Shown here: in pieces, positions 16,553-28,400 of the stretch | Numbering within the stretch: position 1 is the first letter of the stretch | How the letters are laid out: each line of letters opens with the position of its first letter | Origin: Acidovorax sp. Leaf191 | Lineage (GTDB): Bacteria; Pseudomonadota; Gammaproteobacteria; Burkholderiales; Burkholderiaceae_C | Assembly: GCF_001424425.1 (NCBI RefSeq) | Contig: NZ_LMPT01000019.1 | Coordinates: 743,003 to 807,002 of the forward strand | Direction of reading: 5' to 3' | Length of the DNA stretch: 64,000 nucleotides | The notes under the pieces: model-generated | Told to the model about the DNA's origin: nothing | What the model saw: only the letters and a program-made list of their open reading frames with translations | Databases searched by the model: none | Translations under genes and position numbers: made by a program

Positions 16553-17203
16553 ATGCTTCTTCCTGCCCTTCAGCACAGCCCTGCCGCCGAACGCAACCGC
16601 GCGCCCATCCTGGAGTGCCTGCGCAGCCTGCTGGCCACGCAGGGCCGGGCACTGGAAATCGCCAGCGGCACCGGCCAGCATGCGGCACACTTCGCGGCGG
16701 CCCTGCCGGGCTGGAGCTGGCAACCCACCGACCTGCACAGCACCCACTTCGACTCCATCGCAGGCTGGGCCGCGCAAGCGGGCGCCACGCAGGTACGGCC
16801 TGCGCGGCGGCTAGACGTGCTGCAGCCGCACTGGCCTGCCGAAGGCCAGCCCTGGGGCGCGGAGTTCGACCTGATCTACTGCGCCAACATGCTGCACATT
16901 GCGCCATGGGCATGCTGCGCCGGGTTGATGCAGGGCGCAGCACGGCATCTGGCCGCAGGCGGGCGGCTGGTGACCTACGGGCCCTACCTGGAAGACAACG
17001 TGCCCACGGCCCCCGGCAACCTGGCTTTCGACGCCAGCCTGCGCGCCCAGGACAGCACCTGGGGCATCCGCCGCCTGGAGGACGTGGCCGCCACGGCGGC
17101 CGACGCCGGGCTGGGACTGCAGGCGCGCCACGCGCTGCCGGCCAACAACCTGCTGCTGGTGTGGGCGCGCGCTGATTCCACGGCGGGGACCGCGGCGCCC
17201 TGA
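16553..17203 (+). CDS. DUF938 SAM-dependent methyltransferase-like protein
   Basis: A 216-residue class I methyltransferase-fold protein. The SAM-binding glycine loop EIASGTGQHAAHF lies near residue 35-47, an acidic strand end in WQPTDLH, and the motif IYCANMLHIAPW near residue 108-119. GRLVTYGPY and a final LLLVWARA complete the fold. This is the DUF938 branch. The methyl acceptor is unknown. The ATG at 16553 fits the family N-terminus (LPALQHSPAAERNRAPIL). Confidence 0.88.
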   Translation: MLLPALQHSPAAERNRAPILECLRSLLATQGRALEIASGTGQHAAHFAAALPGWSWQPTDLHSTHFDSIAGWAAQAGATQVRPARRLDVLQPHWPAEGQPWGAEFDLIYCANMLHIAPWACCAGLMQGAARHLAAGGRLVTYGPYLEDNVPTAPGNLAFDASLRAQDSTWGIRRLEDVAATAADAGLGLQARHALPANNLLLVWARADSTAGTAAP

Positions 17204-17247
17204 GCCATCCACCGACCGACCCGACTGACCGACTCCCTCTCCTTCCC

Positions 17248-17541
17248 ATGAACACTCCCACCGTCCCCTTCTTCATCGCCAGGATCGATCCCGACGGCCA
17301 ACAATGCGACGCTTGGCCCGAGCAGCCCCTGCTGTTGTCCATGGAGCAAGGCGGCATCGACTGGCCCAGCTCCTGCCGCAACGGCACCTGCCGCACCTGC
17401 ATCGGCATGCTGGCCGAAGGCGAGGTGCGCTACGCCATCGAGTGGCCCGGGCTCACTGCCGAAGAAAAGGCCGAGGGCTGCGTGCTGCCCTGCGTGGCCT
17501 ACCCGATGAGCGACGTGCGCCTGGAAGCACCGGGCATCTGA
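17248..17541 (+). CDS. Plant-type [2Fe-2S] ferredoxin-like protein
   Basis: A 97-residue beta-grasp ferredoxin. The cluster ligands are Cys43, Cys48 and Cys51 ([11 protein letters not shown]) and, most likely, Cys82 (GCVLPC). It is a stand-alone electron carrier, cytoplasmic, with no reductase gene adjacent. The gap to the methyltransferase gene is 44 bp in the same direction, so co-transcription is plausible. Confidence 0.9.
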   Translation: MNTPTVPFFIARIDPDGQQCDAWPEQPLLLSMEQGGIDWPSSCRNGTCRTCIGMLAEGEVRYAIEWPGLTAEEKAEGCVLPCVAYPMSDVRLEAPGI

Positions 17542-17665
17542 TACCGGCGGCAAAGGCCTGACCCCACGCCGGGCCGGTGCCACGCATGGCACTTTCGCGC
17601 TTGCTGCGCCCGGCGGTCCTCCCCAGAATCCTGTGCACATCGATTGCCCAGGGAGGGAGGACACC

Positions 17666-19399
17666 ATGACCACCACTGTCGCGCCGCCAGCGCCTGCCGC
17701 CGCCGCACCCAACGCCACCGCACCGGACGCCACCGACCGCACCCCCACCCGAGCGGACATCCTGGCCCAGTGCATCGCCGCAGACGCGCAATGGGCCGAG
17801 AAGCCCGGCCGCAACCTCGTGCTGCTGTTCGACGGCACCGGCAACATCCTGGGCAACCAGCAGGACACCAACGTGGTCAAGCTGCTGCGCATGCTCGGCA
17901 AGGGGCGAGACCCTGCGGGCAGCGAACCCACCCAGCTCGTCTACTACGACCCCGGCGTAGGCACCACCAACGAATTCCCCGCGGACGGCATCGTGTCCAA
18001 GGCCAGGAACCAGCTGCGGCAGCTGGCCGGGCTGGCGCTGGGCAGCGGCGTGTTCCCCAACATCGCCGAGGCCTACCGGTTCCTGGTCAACGCCTACCAG
18101 CGGGGCGACCGCATCTACCTGTTCGGCTTTTCGCGCGGCGCCTTCACCGCGCGGGCGGTGGCCGGCATGCTCAACATGTACGGGCTGATCCACACCGAGG
18201 GCCTGCCGCTCATCGAAACCCTGGTGCGCACCTACTTCGCGCCCAGCGACCACAAGAACCAGGCCGGCACCAAGAGCCGCAAGGCCTTTGCGCAAGACGT
18301 GATCGACAACTTCTCGCTGGGCCGCACCCCGCTGGTGCACTTCGTCGGGGTGTGGGACACGGTGGAGGCCATCGGGCTGGGCGGGGTGGGCGGCATCAAG
18401 ATCAGCAACTCCGCCGACTTCGACCGCAAGCGCTTCGCCCACGTGCGCCATGCCATGTCGCTGTTCGAATCGCGCAGCAAATACGCACCCCGCCGCTACG
18501 AGGACCCGCACTTCACCGCCGAGGAACAACCCTGGCGCAGCTACGACCAGCGCTGGTTCCGCGGCGTGCACAGCGACGTGGGCGGCTCGTACGCGCGCGA
18601 CGGGCTGTCCAACCTCACGCTCGCCTGGATGGTGGACGAGGCCCAGGCCCACGGCCTGCGCGTGGACAAGAGCCGGCTGCAACCCGGCAACCCGCTCACC
18701 GCCATGCACGACCAGGCCTACGACTGCCCCTATTGGGTGTGGACGGGCCTGAACGCTCGCAAACGCGAGGCCAGCGACTTCATCGACCCTACGGCCCGCC
18801 CGGTGGACGGCGCCGTGCCCGCAGAGACCGTGCCGCGCACAAAGCCCTGGCGCTGGCTGGGCATCGCGCTCGCGATCACCACGGCCGTGCTGTTCACCAT
18901 CACCGCCCTGGCGGGCCGGGCCGCCTGCGACCTGGGCGCCGCGCCGGGGTGGCTGCAGGGCCTGCCGTCGGGCTTTCAGGCGTCTGCCCACTGGCATGCC
19001 ACATGGGGCGTGACATGCAGCGACACCGATGCCGTGCGCCGCGCCATCGCCTGGGACTGGGCCCTGCTCGCCAGCTACGCCCTGTGGCTGGCCTACCCGG
19101 TGGCCTGGTCCCTGCGGCGGCTGGTGGCGCGGGCCGTGCCGCCGGGCCGGGCGCTGGGCTGGCTTTATCGGCATGCGCACTGGGTGATGGGCCTTCTGGT
19201 GGTGTCGGACATCGTGGAGAACTGCATCACGCTGCATCTGCAATCTCCGCACCACCCGGACTGGCCCACGGTGCTGACGGTGGCCACCAGCATCAAGCTG
19301 GTGTCCCTGCTGCTGCTGGCCTGGGTGATGGTGGCCGGAGCCCTGGCCGGGCGCGAGGGCGGCCGCGCGCCCGCGTCGCGCGCGCCCCAACTGCACTAA
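17666..19399 (+). CDS. DUF2235 (Tle1-like) alpha/beta hydrolase with C-terminal membrane segments
   Basis: A 577-residue protein with a strong SD (GGGAGGGAGG, 17651-17660) before ATG 17666. The DUF2235 catalytic region spans ~40-370: LLFDGTGN (Asp56), the nucleophile elbow GFSRGAF (Ser156), [11 protein letters not shown] and VHSDVGGSY, which supplies the final catalytic His. Residues ~400-570 hold four hydrophobic segments, so the protein is membrane-anchored. The DUF2235 domain is shared with type VI phospholipase effectors of the Tle1 type, but no VgrG, PAAR or immunity gene is adjacent. I therefore read it as a housekeeping or accessory membrane lipase rather than a secreted toxin. Confidence 0.85.
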   Translation: MTTTVAPPAPAAAAPNATAPDATDRTPTRADILAQCIAADAQWAEKPGRNLVLLFDGTGNILGNQQDTNVVKLLRMLGKGRDPAGSEPTQLVYYDPGVGTTNEFPADGIVSKARNQLRQLAGLALGSGVFPNIAEAYRFLVNAYQRGDRIYLFGFSRGAFTARAVAGMLNMYGLIHTEGLPLIETLVRTYFAPSDHKNQAGTKSRKAFAQDVIDNFSLGRTPLVHFVGVWDTVEAIGLGGVGGIKISNSADFDRKRFAHVRHAMSLFESRSKYAPRRYEDPHFTAEEQPWRSYDQRWFRGVHSDVGGSYARDGLSNLTLAWMVDEAQAHGLRVDKSRLQPGNPLTAMHDQAYDCPYWVWTGLNARKREASDFIDPTARPVDGAVPAETVPRTKPWRWLGIALAITTAVLFTITALAGRAACDLGAAPGWLQGLPSGFQASAHWHATWGVTCSDTDAVRRAIAWDWALLASYALWLAYPVAWSLRRLVARAVPPGRALGWLYRHAHWVMGLLVVSDIVENCITLHLQSPHHPDWPTVLTVATSIKLVSLLLLAWVMVAGALAGREGGRAPASRAPQLH

Positions 19400-19544
19400 A
19401 ATCGCTGCTTTTGGGGCGCAGAGCGCTCCCGCACCGTGCGGCCAGCGCCGCGCTGCCCGCTCTTTGGAATCGGCCCTACCGGGCCGTGGCCGGATCAGCG
19501 TGCGGTGCCCGCCACCCGCGCTGCCCACCGAAAGCCAGCCTTCC

Positions 19545-20666
<1,122 letters not shown>

Positions 20667-20681
20667 AAGTACAGGATCACT

Positions 20682-21146
20682 ATGTTTGGCGCAGAAAAAG
20701 GAACGGCGGACAAGCTCGATGGCAAGAAACTGCACATCGGCATCGTGCAGGCCCGCTTCAATGAAGGCATCACCAACGCCCTGGCCGCCGCATGCCGCGC
20801 CGAGCTGCTGGCGCTGGGCGTGCAGGAAAAGAACATCAAGCACGTGCTGGTGCCCGGCGCCCTCGAAGTGCCCGTGGCCCTGCAGGCCATGGCCGAGGCC
20901 GACGAATACGACGCGCTGATCGCGCTGGGCTGCATCATCCGCGGCGAGACCTACCACTTCGAGCTGGTGGCCAACGAGTCCGGCGCGGGCGTCACGCGCC
21001 TGACGCTCGACTACCAGATCCCGATCGCCAACGCCATCATCACCACCGAGAACATGGAACAAGCCATCGCCCGCCAGACCGACAAGGGCGTGGACGCGGC
21101 CCGCGTCGCGGTGGAGATGGCCAACCTGCTGGACGAACTGTCATGA
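20682..21146 (+). CDS. ribH: 6,7-dimethyl-8-ribityllumazine synthase
   Basis: A 154-residue lumazine synthase that condenses the RibB product with the ribityl-pyrimidine, the penultimate riboflavin step. Motifs: [29 protein letters not shown] near residue 52-64, [18 protein letters not shown] near 84-101 (catalytic His) and the TTENMEQAI end. Length is typical of the icosahedral-type family. It follows ribB by 15 bp with AGGA as SD and overlaps nusB by ATGA. Confidence 0.97.
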   Translation: MFGAEKGTADKLDGKKLHIGIVQARFNEGITNALAAACRAELLALGVQEKNIKHVLVPGALEVPVALQAMAEADEYDALIALGCIIRGETYHFELVANESGAGVTRLTLDYQIPIANAIITTENMEQAIARQTDKGVDAARVAVEMANLLDELS

Positions 21147-21733
21147 GCGAAAGCAACACCCCCTCCAGCAGCCGCCCGCCCAAGCAGGTGCGCACCGGCC
21201 TCAAGACCACGGGCGCGCGCAAGGCGGCCTCCAAGTCCAACCGCAGCCGCGCCCGCGAATTCGCGCTGCAGGCGCTGTACCAGCACCTGGTGGGCGGCAA
21301 CGACGCCCACGCCATCGACGCCTTCACGCGCGACCTGGCGGGTTTTCACAAGGCCGACTCGGTGCACTACGACGCGCTGCTGCACGGCTCCATCGCCACC
21401 GCGGCCGACATGGATGCGCTGATCACCCCGCTGCTGGACCGCAAGATGGCCGAGATATCGCCCATCGAGCACGCCGTGATGTGGATCGGGGTGTACGAGT
21501 TCCAGCACTGCCTGGACGTGCCGTGGCGCGTGGTGCTCAATGAATGCATCGAACTCGCCAAGGAGTTTGGCGGCACCGACGGCCACAAATACGTGAACGC
21601 GGTGCTCAACGGCCTGGCGCCCAAGCTGCGCGCCGTCGAAGTGGCCGCCGACAAGGCTGCAGGCAAAGGCAGCAGCCCCGCCGCCGACGACGACACCGGC
21701 AACCACACCGACGACGAAACGCCCGCGGCCTGA
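21143..21733 (+). CDS. nusB: Transcription antitermination factor NusB
   Basis: A 196-residue protein of which ~35-165 is the NusB RNA-binding fold ([59 protein letters not shown]). It joins NusA, NusE and NusG on boxA RNA in rRNA operons. There is a ~30-residue basic N-terminal extension and an acidic C-terminal tail, common in beta-proteobacteria. Start by ATGA overlap with ribH, the classic rib-nusB gene order. Confidence 0.96.
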   Translation: MSESNTPSSSRPPKQVRTGLKTTGARKAASKSNRSRAREFALQALYQHLVGGNDAHAIDAFTRDLAGFHKADSVHYDALLHGSIATAADMDALITPLLDRKMAEISPIEHAVMWIGVYEFQHCLDVPWRVVLNECIELAKEFGGTDGHKYVNAVLNGLAPKLRAVEVAADKAAGKGSSPAADDDTGNHTDDETPAA

Positions 21734-21879
21734 GCGCCCGGCCTTCATCGCGCACCACTGCCGGCACCTGCGTTGCACGCTGTCGGCGGACGCCACCCTG
21801 GCGCTTTTTCTTTTGGCGGCAGAGCATCGCCGCTGCCCAGGACCGATGGGCACCACGGACCTTTTGCCATGAGGTTTCC

Positions 21880-23076
21880 ATGAAGTTTTCCACGCGCGCC
21901 GAGCGCATCGAACCGTTCTATGTGATGGAAGTCGCCAAGGCCGCACAGGCCCTGGCACGCGAGGTGGCGGGCACCCGTGAACCCATGATCTTCCTGAACA
22001 TCGGCGAGCCCGACTTCACCGCCCCACCGCTGGTGCAAGAGGCCGCCGCCCGCGCCGTGCACAGCGGCGCCACGCAGTACACCAACGCCCTGGGCCTGGA
22101 CGCGCTGCGCGAGCGCATCAGCGGCTGGTACCAGAGCCGATTCGGCGTTCAGGTCCCCGCACGCCGCATCGTGGTCACGGCGGGTGCATCGGCCGCGCTG
22201 CAGCTGGCGTGCCTGGCGCTCATCGAGTCGGGCGACGAGATCCTCATGCCCGACCCGAGCTACCCCTGCAACCGCCACTTCGTGAGCGCGGCCGAGGGTA
22301 AGGCCGTGCTGCTGCCCACCACGGCCGCAGAGCGCTACCAGCTGAGCGCGGACAAGGTGCGCGCCGCCTGGACCGACAAGACCCGCGGCGTGCTGCTGGC
22401 CTCGCCGTCGAACCCCACGGGCACGTCGATTGCGCCCGGCGAGCTGCGGCGCATCCATGAGGTGGTGCGTGCGAACGATGGCATCACGCTCATCGACGAG
22501 ATCTACCTGGGCCTGTCGTACGAGGAAGAATTCGGCCACACGGCACTGGCCATCGACGACAGCATCATCAGCATCAACAGCTTCAGCAAGTACTTCAACA
22601 TGACCGGCTGGCGCCTGGGCTGGATGGTGGTGCCCGACGCGATGGTGCCGGTGGTCGAACGCCTGGCGCAAAATTTGTTCATCTGCGCGAGCACCGTGGC
22701 GCAGCATGCGGCGCTGGCGTGCTTCGAGGCCGAGAGCATTGCCGAGTACGAACGCCGCCGCGCCGAGTTCAAGGCCCGGCGCGACTTCTTCATCCCGGCA
22801 CTGCAGTCACTGGGCCTGGCCGTGCCGGTGATGCCCGACGGCGCGTTCTACGCCTGGGCCGACTGCACCGAGGCCGCGCAGCGCCTGGGCGTTGCCTCTG
22901 GCAAGAACTGCAGTTGGGACTTCGCCTTCGAGGTCATGCGCCGCGCCCACATCGCGGTGACGCCGGGGCGCGACTTCGGCACGGCAGAGCCCGAGCGCTT
23001 CATCCGCTTCTCGACCGCCAACTCCATGGCGCAGCTCGAGGAGTCGGTGGAGCGGCTGCGCAAGCTTCTCGGCTGA
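21880..23076 (+). CDS. Class I/II PLP-dependent aminotransferase
   Basis: A 398-residue fold-type I aminotransferase. GEPDF near residue 47, ASPSNPTG near 172-179, DEIYLGLSYE, and the PLP-binding Lys237 in SFSKYFNMTGWRLGW are all present, as is the terminal RFSTANS substrate-Arg motif. This is the aspartate/alanine aminotransferase-like subfamily; the amino donor is not determined. It lies immediately upstream of the interrupted ybgC and tol genes, so before the insertion it likely headed or preceded that operon. Confidence 0.93.
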   Translation: MKFSTRAERIEPFYVMEVAKAAQALAREVAGTREPMIFLNIGEPDFTAPPLVQEAAARAVHSGATQYTNALGLDALRERISGWYQSRFGVQVPARRIVVTAGASAALQLACLALIESGDEILMPDPSYPCNRHFVSAAEGKAVLLPTTAAERYQLSADKVRAAWTDKTRGVLLASPSNPTGTSIAPGELRRIHEVVRANDGITLIDEIYLGLSYEEEFGHTALAIDDSIISINSFSKYFNMTGWRLGWMVVPDAMVPVVERLAQNLFICASTVAQHAALACFEAESIAEYERRRAEFKARRDFFIPALQSLGLAVPVMPDGAFYAWADCTEAAQRLGVASGKNCSWDFAFEVMRRAHIAVTPGRDFGTAEPERFIRFSTANSMAQLEESVERLRKLLG

Positions 23077-23104
23077 ACGATGACAGACAGCGAGCGGACC
23101 CACG

Positions 23105-23164
23105 ATGGCGTTTGAATTTCCGATCCGCATCTACTGGGAAGACACCGATACGCGCGTGTTGTAG
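23105..23164 (+). pseudogene. ybgC: ybgC 5' fragment cut by the mobile element
   Basis: Codons 1-15 read MAFEFPIRIYWEDTD, the start of a YbgC acyl-CoA thioesterase up to and including the catalytic Asp15. Then element sequence adds TRVL and a stop (TAG at 23162-23164). The host part ends at 23149. The continuation (AGGIVFYANYLKFFERARTE) resumes in the same frame at 35510, so the two pieces rejoin perfectly as a 139-residue YbgC. Confidence 0.93.
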
Positions 23165-23174
23165 GCATGGACAT
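23154..23174 (+). repeat. Left end inverted repeat / recombinase site
   Basis: GCGTGTTGTAGGCATGGACAT pairs, in inverted orientation, with 35475-35497 (complement GCGTGCTGCTATGGCATGGACAT), differing by a short gap and one base. A second GGACAT (23199-23204) lies 30 bp inward, within TGTGGACATTTCCATAG. These look like core- and arm-type binding sites for the element's recombinases. Confidence 0.65.
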
Positions 23175-23226
23175 GCAAGTGGCGTGATGTTAGGGTGTGG
23201 ACATTTCCATAGCCAGAGAGTCGCCA

Positions 23227-23637
23227 ATGCCTATCAACTCCGCCCGCACCCTTGAAGTCGAGTTAAGGGTTAGGGACTACGAATGCGACATGGGCCATGT
23301 CGTAAACAATGCGGTTTATCTGAACTACTTGGAACACGGCCGCCACGAGTTGCTTGGCAGCATGGGGATCCAGTTTGGGGAGCTAGCCAAGCGTGGTATT
23401 TTTTTGGTAGTTACTCGCATCGAGGCTGACTTCAAGGCCTCTCTCACCAGCGGTGAAACCTTCATCGTACGCACGGAGCTTCAGCGCAAGGGTCGACTGC
23501 GCCTACAGTTCCTCCAACAGATTCAGCGCTCCCCCGACGGGCAGGTGATGCTTAGCGCCCTGGTCACGGGGACTGCCCTCAATGCCCATGGGCGTCCTGA
23601 GATACCGGCAGAACTGGAAGGCGTTCTCGGACTTTAG
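23227..23637 (+). CDS. Hotdog-fold acyl-CoA thioesterase carried by the element
   Basis: A 136-residue complete 4HBT-type thioesterase. The catalytic region reads DYECDMGHVVNNAVYLNYLE with Asp21 in the position of the YbgC/FadM nucleophile or general base. The rest (LVVTRIEADFKASL; ETFIVRTEL) follows the hotdog fold. It is not a copy of the interrupted ybgC: the sequence is clearly different and its GC is lower. It lies 62 bp after the ybgC stub's stop, in the same direction, so the host promoter can drive it. I infer that it replaces the destroyed enzyme. The 187 bp after it have no gene, only a 6-bp hairpin (23757-23773). Confidence 0.85.
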   Translation: MPINSARTLEVELRVRDYECDMGHVVNNAVYLNYLEHGRHELLGSMGIQFGELAKRGIFLVVTRIEADFKASLTSGETFIVRTELQRKGRLRLQFLQQIQRSPDGQVMLSALVTGTALNAHGRPEIPAELEGVLGL

Positions 23638-23824
23638 TTTCCACATACACGCTGGGTGAGCGGAGTGTGGTCAAACCAAAGGGTTGCCCTTCATGGAGTG
23701 TCCCAGCGCCGGGGAGCGGTGGTCACATCTCGTACCGGCTTCACCCAGCTGTCCACCCCCACGGAGTGTGGGGAGGCGAACAGTTCACAGCGGGCGCACG
23801 ACAAGTTAAAGAATCGACGAGCTG

Positions 23825-25126
23825 ATGGCTACGCTAGAGCATATTTTCTATATCCCCCAACGCATCATCGTAGCCAAGAATGGCGCGGTACTTCGTGAGC
23901 CAGATCGCGGGCGTCGCCCCGTAAAGGGACTTCCACAGATTTTCTGGGCCGACGGTTCAAGTTGGCGCGCCGCAAACCTTTGGGCCTTCAACCGAGCGAA
24001 TAACGGGGTGACGGACATTAAGACCGTCAGGTCGAATTTTAGCCACCTCCACAAGTACGCACAGTGGCTTGAAGACCAGCAATTGGAGTGGCAGCACTTC
24101 CCAATGCTGGAGCGAGACCGTGTGCTCATCCGGTGGCGCAAGCACTTGATTGAGCAGCGCGACCGGTTGGGTTTGTTGTCCCCCTCTACGGCAACGCACC
24201 GAATGAATGCCACCGTCTACTTCTACCGATTTGCCCAGGTGTATGGGTTGATCGGCCGTGACACACCACTATGGACGGAGAGACAAGTCGTCCATCGCTT
24301 TTTCGATTCGGTGGGCTTTGAACGAACCATGCTCAGACAGAGCACCAATCTGGCGATTCCCAACCGAGCCCGGCACGGGCTTAAGCTGGAAGACGGCTTA
24401 ACGCCAATTACAGATGGGCAAAGGCAAGAGTTGCTGGCCTTCACCGGGCGTGAGGGCAATGTCAGCAGGGAAATAGATTTGATGCTCAAGCTGGGATTCT
24501 TCTCTGGGGCTAGGCTTGGAACCATCACCGACCTCAAGAAGGGCACGCTAGATAACGCCGTGTCAGACCCCAAGGAGCCTGGACTGTTCTACCTGTCAGT
24601 GGGACCAGGGCATCGCCCCCACGTGGCCACTAAGTTCGATGTATCGGGACAGATCATCGTACCTGCCGCCTTGCTAGAGGAGCTACGTGACTACGCCTGC
24701 AATATCAGCCGACTCAAGCGCGAGGCGCTGGCCGCCCCCGAAGACAAAGAGTTGGTGTTCCTCACCCGCTATGGCCATCGCTATGCAGACCGCGACTCGG
24801 GTTCTGGTACTGCAGTTGGCCGGGCCATGGTGGACGTGCGCCGGAAGGCGACAGAAGCCGGCATGGCATTCGCCAAGCACTTTCATTTTCACATGACACG
24901 GGCCACCTTTGGATCATCGCTAACCTCGTTGCTGCTATCCCAGGAGGGGGCCACCGAGAGAGACGTGCTGGCTCTGGTCAGCGCCCTCATGCTCCACAAG
25001 GATGTAAGTACCACCCTCAAGTACATCAAGTTCGTTCAACAGTCACCTTTGAAGACGGCAGTCGCTAACGAGTACACCAACGCCTTCCTAGGCTTGAGAA
25101 CCGGCAGAGTAACCGGTCGCGCGTAG
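23825..25126 (+). CDS. Tyrosine recombinase 1
   Basis: A 433-residue site-specific recombinase. The N-terminal half (~45-175) is a SAM-like core-binding domain. The catalytic domain has Arg230 (SGARLGTI), His356-x-x-Arg359 (HMTR), His391 (MLHKD) and the nucleophile Tyr400 (LKYIKF), so all catalytic residues are in place. It lies near the left end of the element, apart from the other recombinases, and reads towards the cargo. No good SD is seen before ATG 23825. Confidence 0.92.
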   Translation: MATLEHIFYIPQRIIVAKNGAVLREPDRGRRPVKGLPQIFWADGSSWRAANLWAFNRANNGVTDIKTVRSNFSHLHKYAQWLEDQQLEWQHFPMLERDRVLIRWRKHLIEQRDRLGLLSPSTATHRMNATVYFYRFAQVYGLIGRDTPLWTERQVVHRFFDSVGFERTMLRQSTNLAIPNRARHGLKLEDGLTPITDGQRQELLAFTGREGNVSREIDLMLKLGFFSGARLGTITDLKKGTLDNAVSDPKEPGLFYLSVGPGHRPHVATKFDVSGQIIVPAALLEELRDYACNISRLKREALAAPEDKELVFLTRYGHRYADRDSGSGTAVGRAMVDVRRKATEAGMAFAKHFHFHMTRATFGSSLTSLLLSQEGATERDVLALVSALMLHKDVSTTLKYIKFVQQSPLKTAVANEYTNAFLGLRTGRVTGRA

Positions 25127-25262
25127 AGTTCGAACGACGCCATTTCCAAAGACACAAATGTGTCCAGGGAATCGGGGGCGACTGAGGGGACTCCACATAA
25201 ACGTAGCTAGTGTTTACCCGCACCTCATGCTTCAAAATAAACCATGTGTGATTGAATGTAAC

Positions 25263-25293
25263 CTTCAAGCCGCACTAATAAAGCGGCTTGAAG
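25263..25293. terminator. 11-bp perfect hairpin between recombinase 1 and the defence operon
   Basis: CTTCAAGCCGC (25263-25273) and GCGGCTTGAAG (25283-25293) form a perfect stem with a 9-nt A/T-rich loop. There is no immediate T-run, so termination is uncertain. It marks the switch from ~55% GC sequence to the AT-rich cargo. The whole gap 25127-25414 contains no gene. Confidence 0.45.
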
Positions 25294-25304
25294 CGATTGC
25301 ACAG

Positions 25305-25334
25305 TTGAATTTTCTAGACTCTCTATGGTAAAAA
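25305..25334 (+). promoter_or_regulatory. Candidate promoter of the dtc operon
   Basis: TTGAAT (25305-25310), 18 bp, then TAAAAA (25329-25334). A TATATA-rich run around 25370 is an alternative -10. The first gene starts at 25415 without a clear SD. No operator-like palindrome is seen, in keeping with constitutive low expression and post-translational activation, as known for Detocs. This is inference. Confidence 0.3.
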
Positions 25335-25414
25335 TTAAGGGCGACGGGTGTTATGCAGACTATTACAAAAATATATATCCGCTAGCTTTTTGAATTATTT
25401 TTCATACTAACCAG

Positions 25415-28400
25415 ATGAATAAAAAATTGAAATCCCCAAAACCACTGAAGTCCCCCAAGAGAAAAAGTGCATCAAAGGTCGGATCTTTAGTTAATCTTCT
25501 GCGGGGGGCTGCTGGAGAAAAAGAGAATGGCAGAGTTTTGCGTTTAGCCATTGAAACTGCAAAGGAAAAGGCTAACAGAAGTTTGTTGGAAGTAATTTCG
25601 CGTATGGGCAGGACTAGCCCACTCTTCGATCTCGTAATCCCGGCTGCCAGAACAAAGCTACAAATGACTGCACTGCAAAGTAGACCCGCGCTTAAGCCAG
25701 GCTCATTGGAGATCGAACTACGTTGGGCGCTAGATATTGTAAACAATCAGTATACTGCTATTAACGATTTTATTAGAATCAAAAAGCAGTATGAACGCTC
25801 CGTGATGCTTGGCGACCACGAGAACGCGGCATCGCAACTTAATGAAATCAGGTCAATGTGTGGGGCCACGCTCTGGGAGATCGAGAGCAACATTGCATAT
25901 CTCGCTGCATTCCAAGGTTTCGATTCTCAAAAGTCATATATAACAACACTGACCAGTGAAAATAAAAAAACCTTCGCCGCATTTTTTGCCTCGAATATTG
26001 GAGAGAGAAACGAGGCTCGGGTTTCCATGGAAGGATATCAACGCCGACTACTTGAAAAAATTGAAAAATGGAACATATCAAAGTCGTTCGGCACATACAT
26101 CTATTACCGCCTTACCGGCAATATAGTCGACATTGAAAGCATTCCGATCATCCTAGCGCAAGAGGCCGCAAGCTCGCCTTACGACCTTTGGGAGACCATA
26201 GTAAAGGTTTCTATTTACATCATTTCGAGTGATAACAAATCAGCGATTAGCACACTGCGGAATGTATTTCGTACAGACGGTCTCAATTTAACAGATAGTA
26301 GATTGAATCGAATAAATATTGCACTCGGGAATGCATCACTAGCTCCAGTTTTAAACCCTGCTTACGAAGCCCTCTTAGCGGGGCTTCACAAAGAAAGTTT
26401 AGAAAAAGCAAGCAAGCAGATATTAGAAGACCCTTTCGATGTAACAACTTTTCTCGTTATTTGTCGCTTGCTTACGCTAGACGAAATATATGAGACAAAT
26501 GAAAAATCCATGCTTGGCAAAGCTATAGATGCTTTTAAGAGCCTATCAACATACAGCAACGGATCGGCAGTCGATATTATTGAGCGGCTGACCATGAATT
26601 TCGGAAATTTTGGTTACGCAGCCGCCATAAGCGACATTGCCAAGACTACCAGCACTTCGATACTAGGCGATATTAGCATCGGTGCACAGATATTATCTAC
26701 CGGTTGTGATGCCACCGCCGCAAAGACTTTATTACATTCAAATAATTGCCCAACCAAAGATTACCACAATCATCTTGCAGTTACGTATGAATATGCTACT
26801 GAGGCTGGAGCAGCTGAAGGATCTATGCTCTCTCCAATTGCCGAAGCGTATTCAAAATTGGAGCATAGCGCTAACACCCTTGAATATAGTTTAGCTCTTG
26901 GCGCACTAAATTATTTGGACAGCTGCTCATACCCCAGCTTGCAGATTGAAGCATGCATTATAAAACCCTGGCTAATGCTCAATGCAGGGTTGCGTGACGA
27001 CTGTATTGTATCGAGCGTCCAGGCAGTTGTAAAAAGACCTGAGCTGCTGCATGCTCTACCAATTAAAGATGCCGTCTCAGATATGGGATACAGAGAACTG
27101 AGTCACCTGGATAAAAGAATTGAACTTCCGATATTATTTTATCTTTATGGAATTGTCGCTGGTGATGGCTCGAAAGATATTTCTCTTAAAGTTGCATTCA
27201 AGCAGTTTTTGAAAGTCCACAAAATTATTTTCCCGAGCGAGATAGGAGATGAAAAACATCCAATTGACAAGAGTTTAAAAGTTTTCTTTCTGCGCAATGT
27301 TTGCACACAGGAAACAATGGACCTGTGTGGCACGTTCGATTCAGTTCAAAAATTGGACACTGAGCGAATGCATATTTGCAAAACCTTGATCAACTTGGAT
27401 CCCGTTTCGGCCGAAACATACGAAGAAGAATTGATTGAACTAACTAGAAGACTTTCGATAGAGGAGGCTGTTCAGCAGGTCGAAAGTTCACGGATTTATG
27501 CGGATACAAGCGGATTGGCTCGTATTTGTCGCTCAACGTACAAAGACCTTTTTTTGCGCTATTTAGATTATCGTGGTGCAGGGCTCGTGGCAGAGGGAAT
27601 CGTGCTTGAGCGAGAGGTTGAGGGTGTCCTCCGAACTCGTGATGCAAAGCTCGTGCAAAATTATCTCGATAGCTATGATATTAGTGCGGACACCTTATTA
27701 GTGGAATTAGTTGAAGGGCTTGCAAACACCTTCATGACTTCGCCACGCTGCGGAATCGATTCATTCATCGGATCGCGCATACGTCATGGATCATTCGAAG
27801 GAGCTTTCAGGGATCCAATAGAAGCGCTGAAACTTATCACCAAAATAGATTCCCGTAGCGGTGAATATGAAAGCAATAATCATTGGCTTGCAAATATTGG
27901 CGACGCTGGCGATAGGACTGCGATCGACAGTGCGCTAAAAGGATTCTCTAAAAATATTGATGGCATATTAGATGACGCAGTGAGGCGTCTTCTCTTTGTG
28001 TGCGACGCGGAGCATCCTGCAGGCATTGTCTCTCTATGGCCTGATGCCGAATCTAAGCACAAAATGATCAAGTACTGGGTTATTGAGTTGAGAGGGTCAT
28101 TAAAACCAGATTCAACCATAGAGCAGTTGCTTTATCATTGCTTGGAGCAACATTTCTTCCCCGCCTTGGAGGTCGCAGTAAAACAATCTGCACTGTTTAT
28201 TGAACATGTTATCTATACCAAAATTGTTCAAGAAGTTGACAGACTTCTTCTGCAGGTATCCAAAAAATGCAGGGGTGTTGAATTAGCGGGAATGATTGCT
28301 ACCATATCGGTGCTGAGGGAAGATCTTGAAAAGGCAAAAAATAAAGTTGTCAAATGGTTCACCGTCTCCGCGAATGATGGGGCAGAGAGATCATTTACAT

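Noticed and set aside
19400-19544. Possible FMN riboswitch upstream of ribB
   Set aside because: I looked for the conserved AGGGCGGGGTGAAATTCCC-type core and the GGCGGT segments; none is present.
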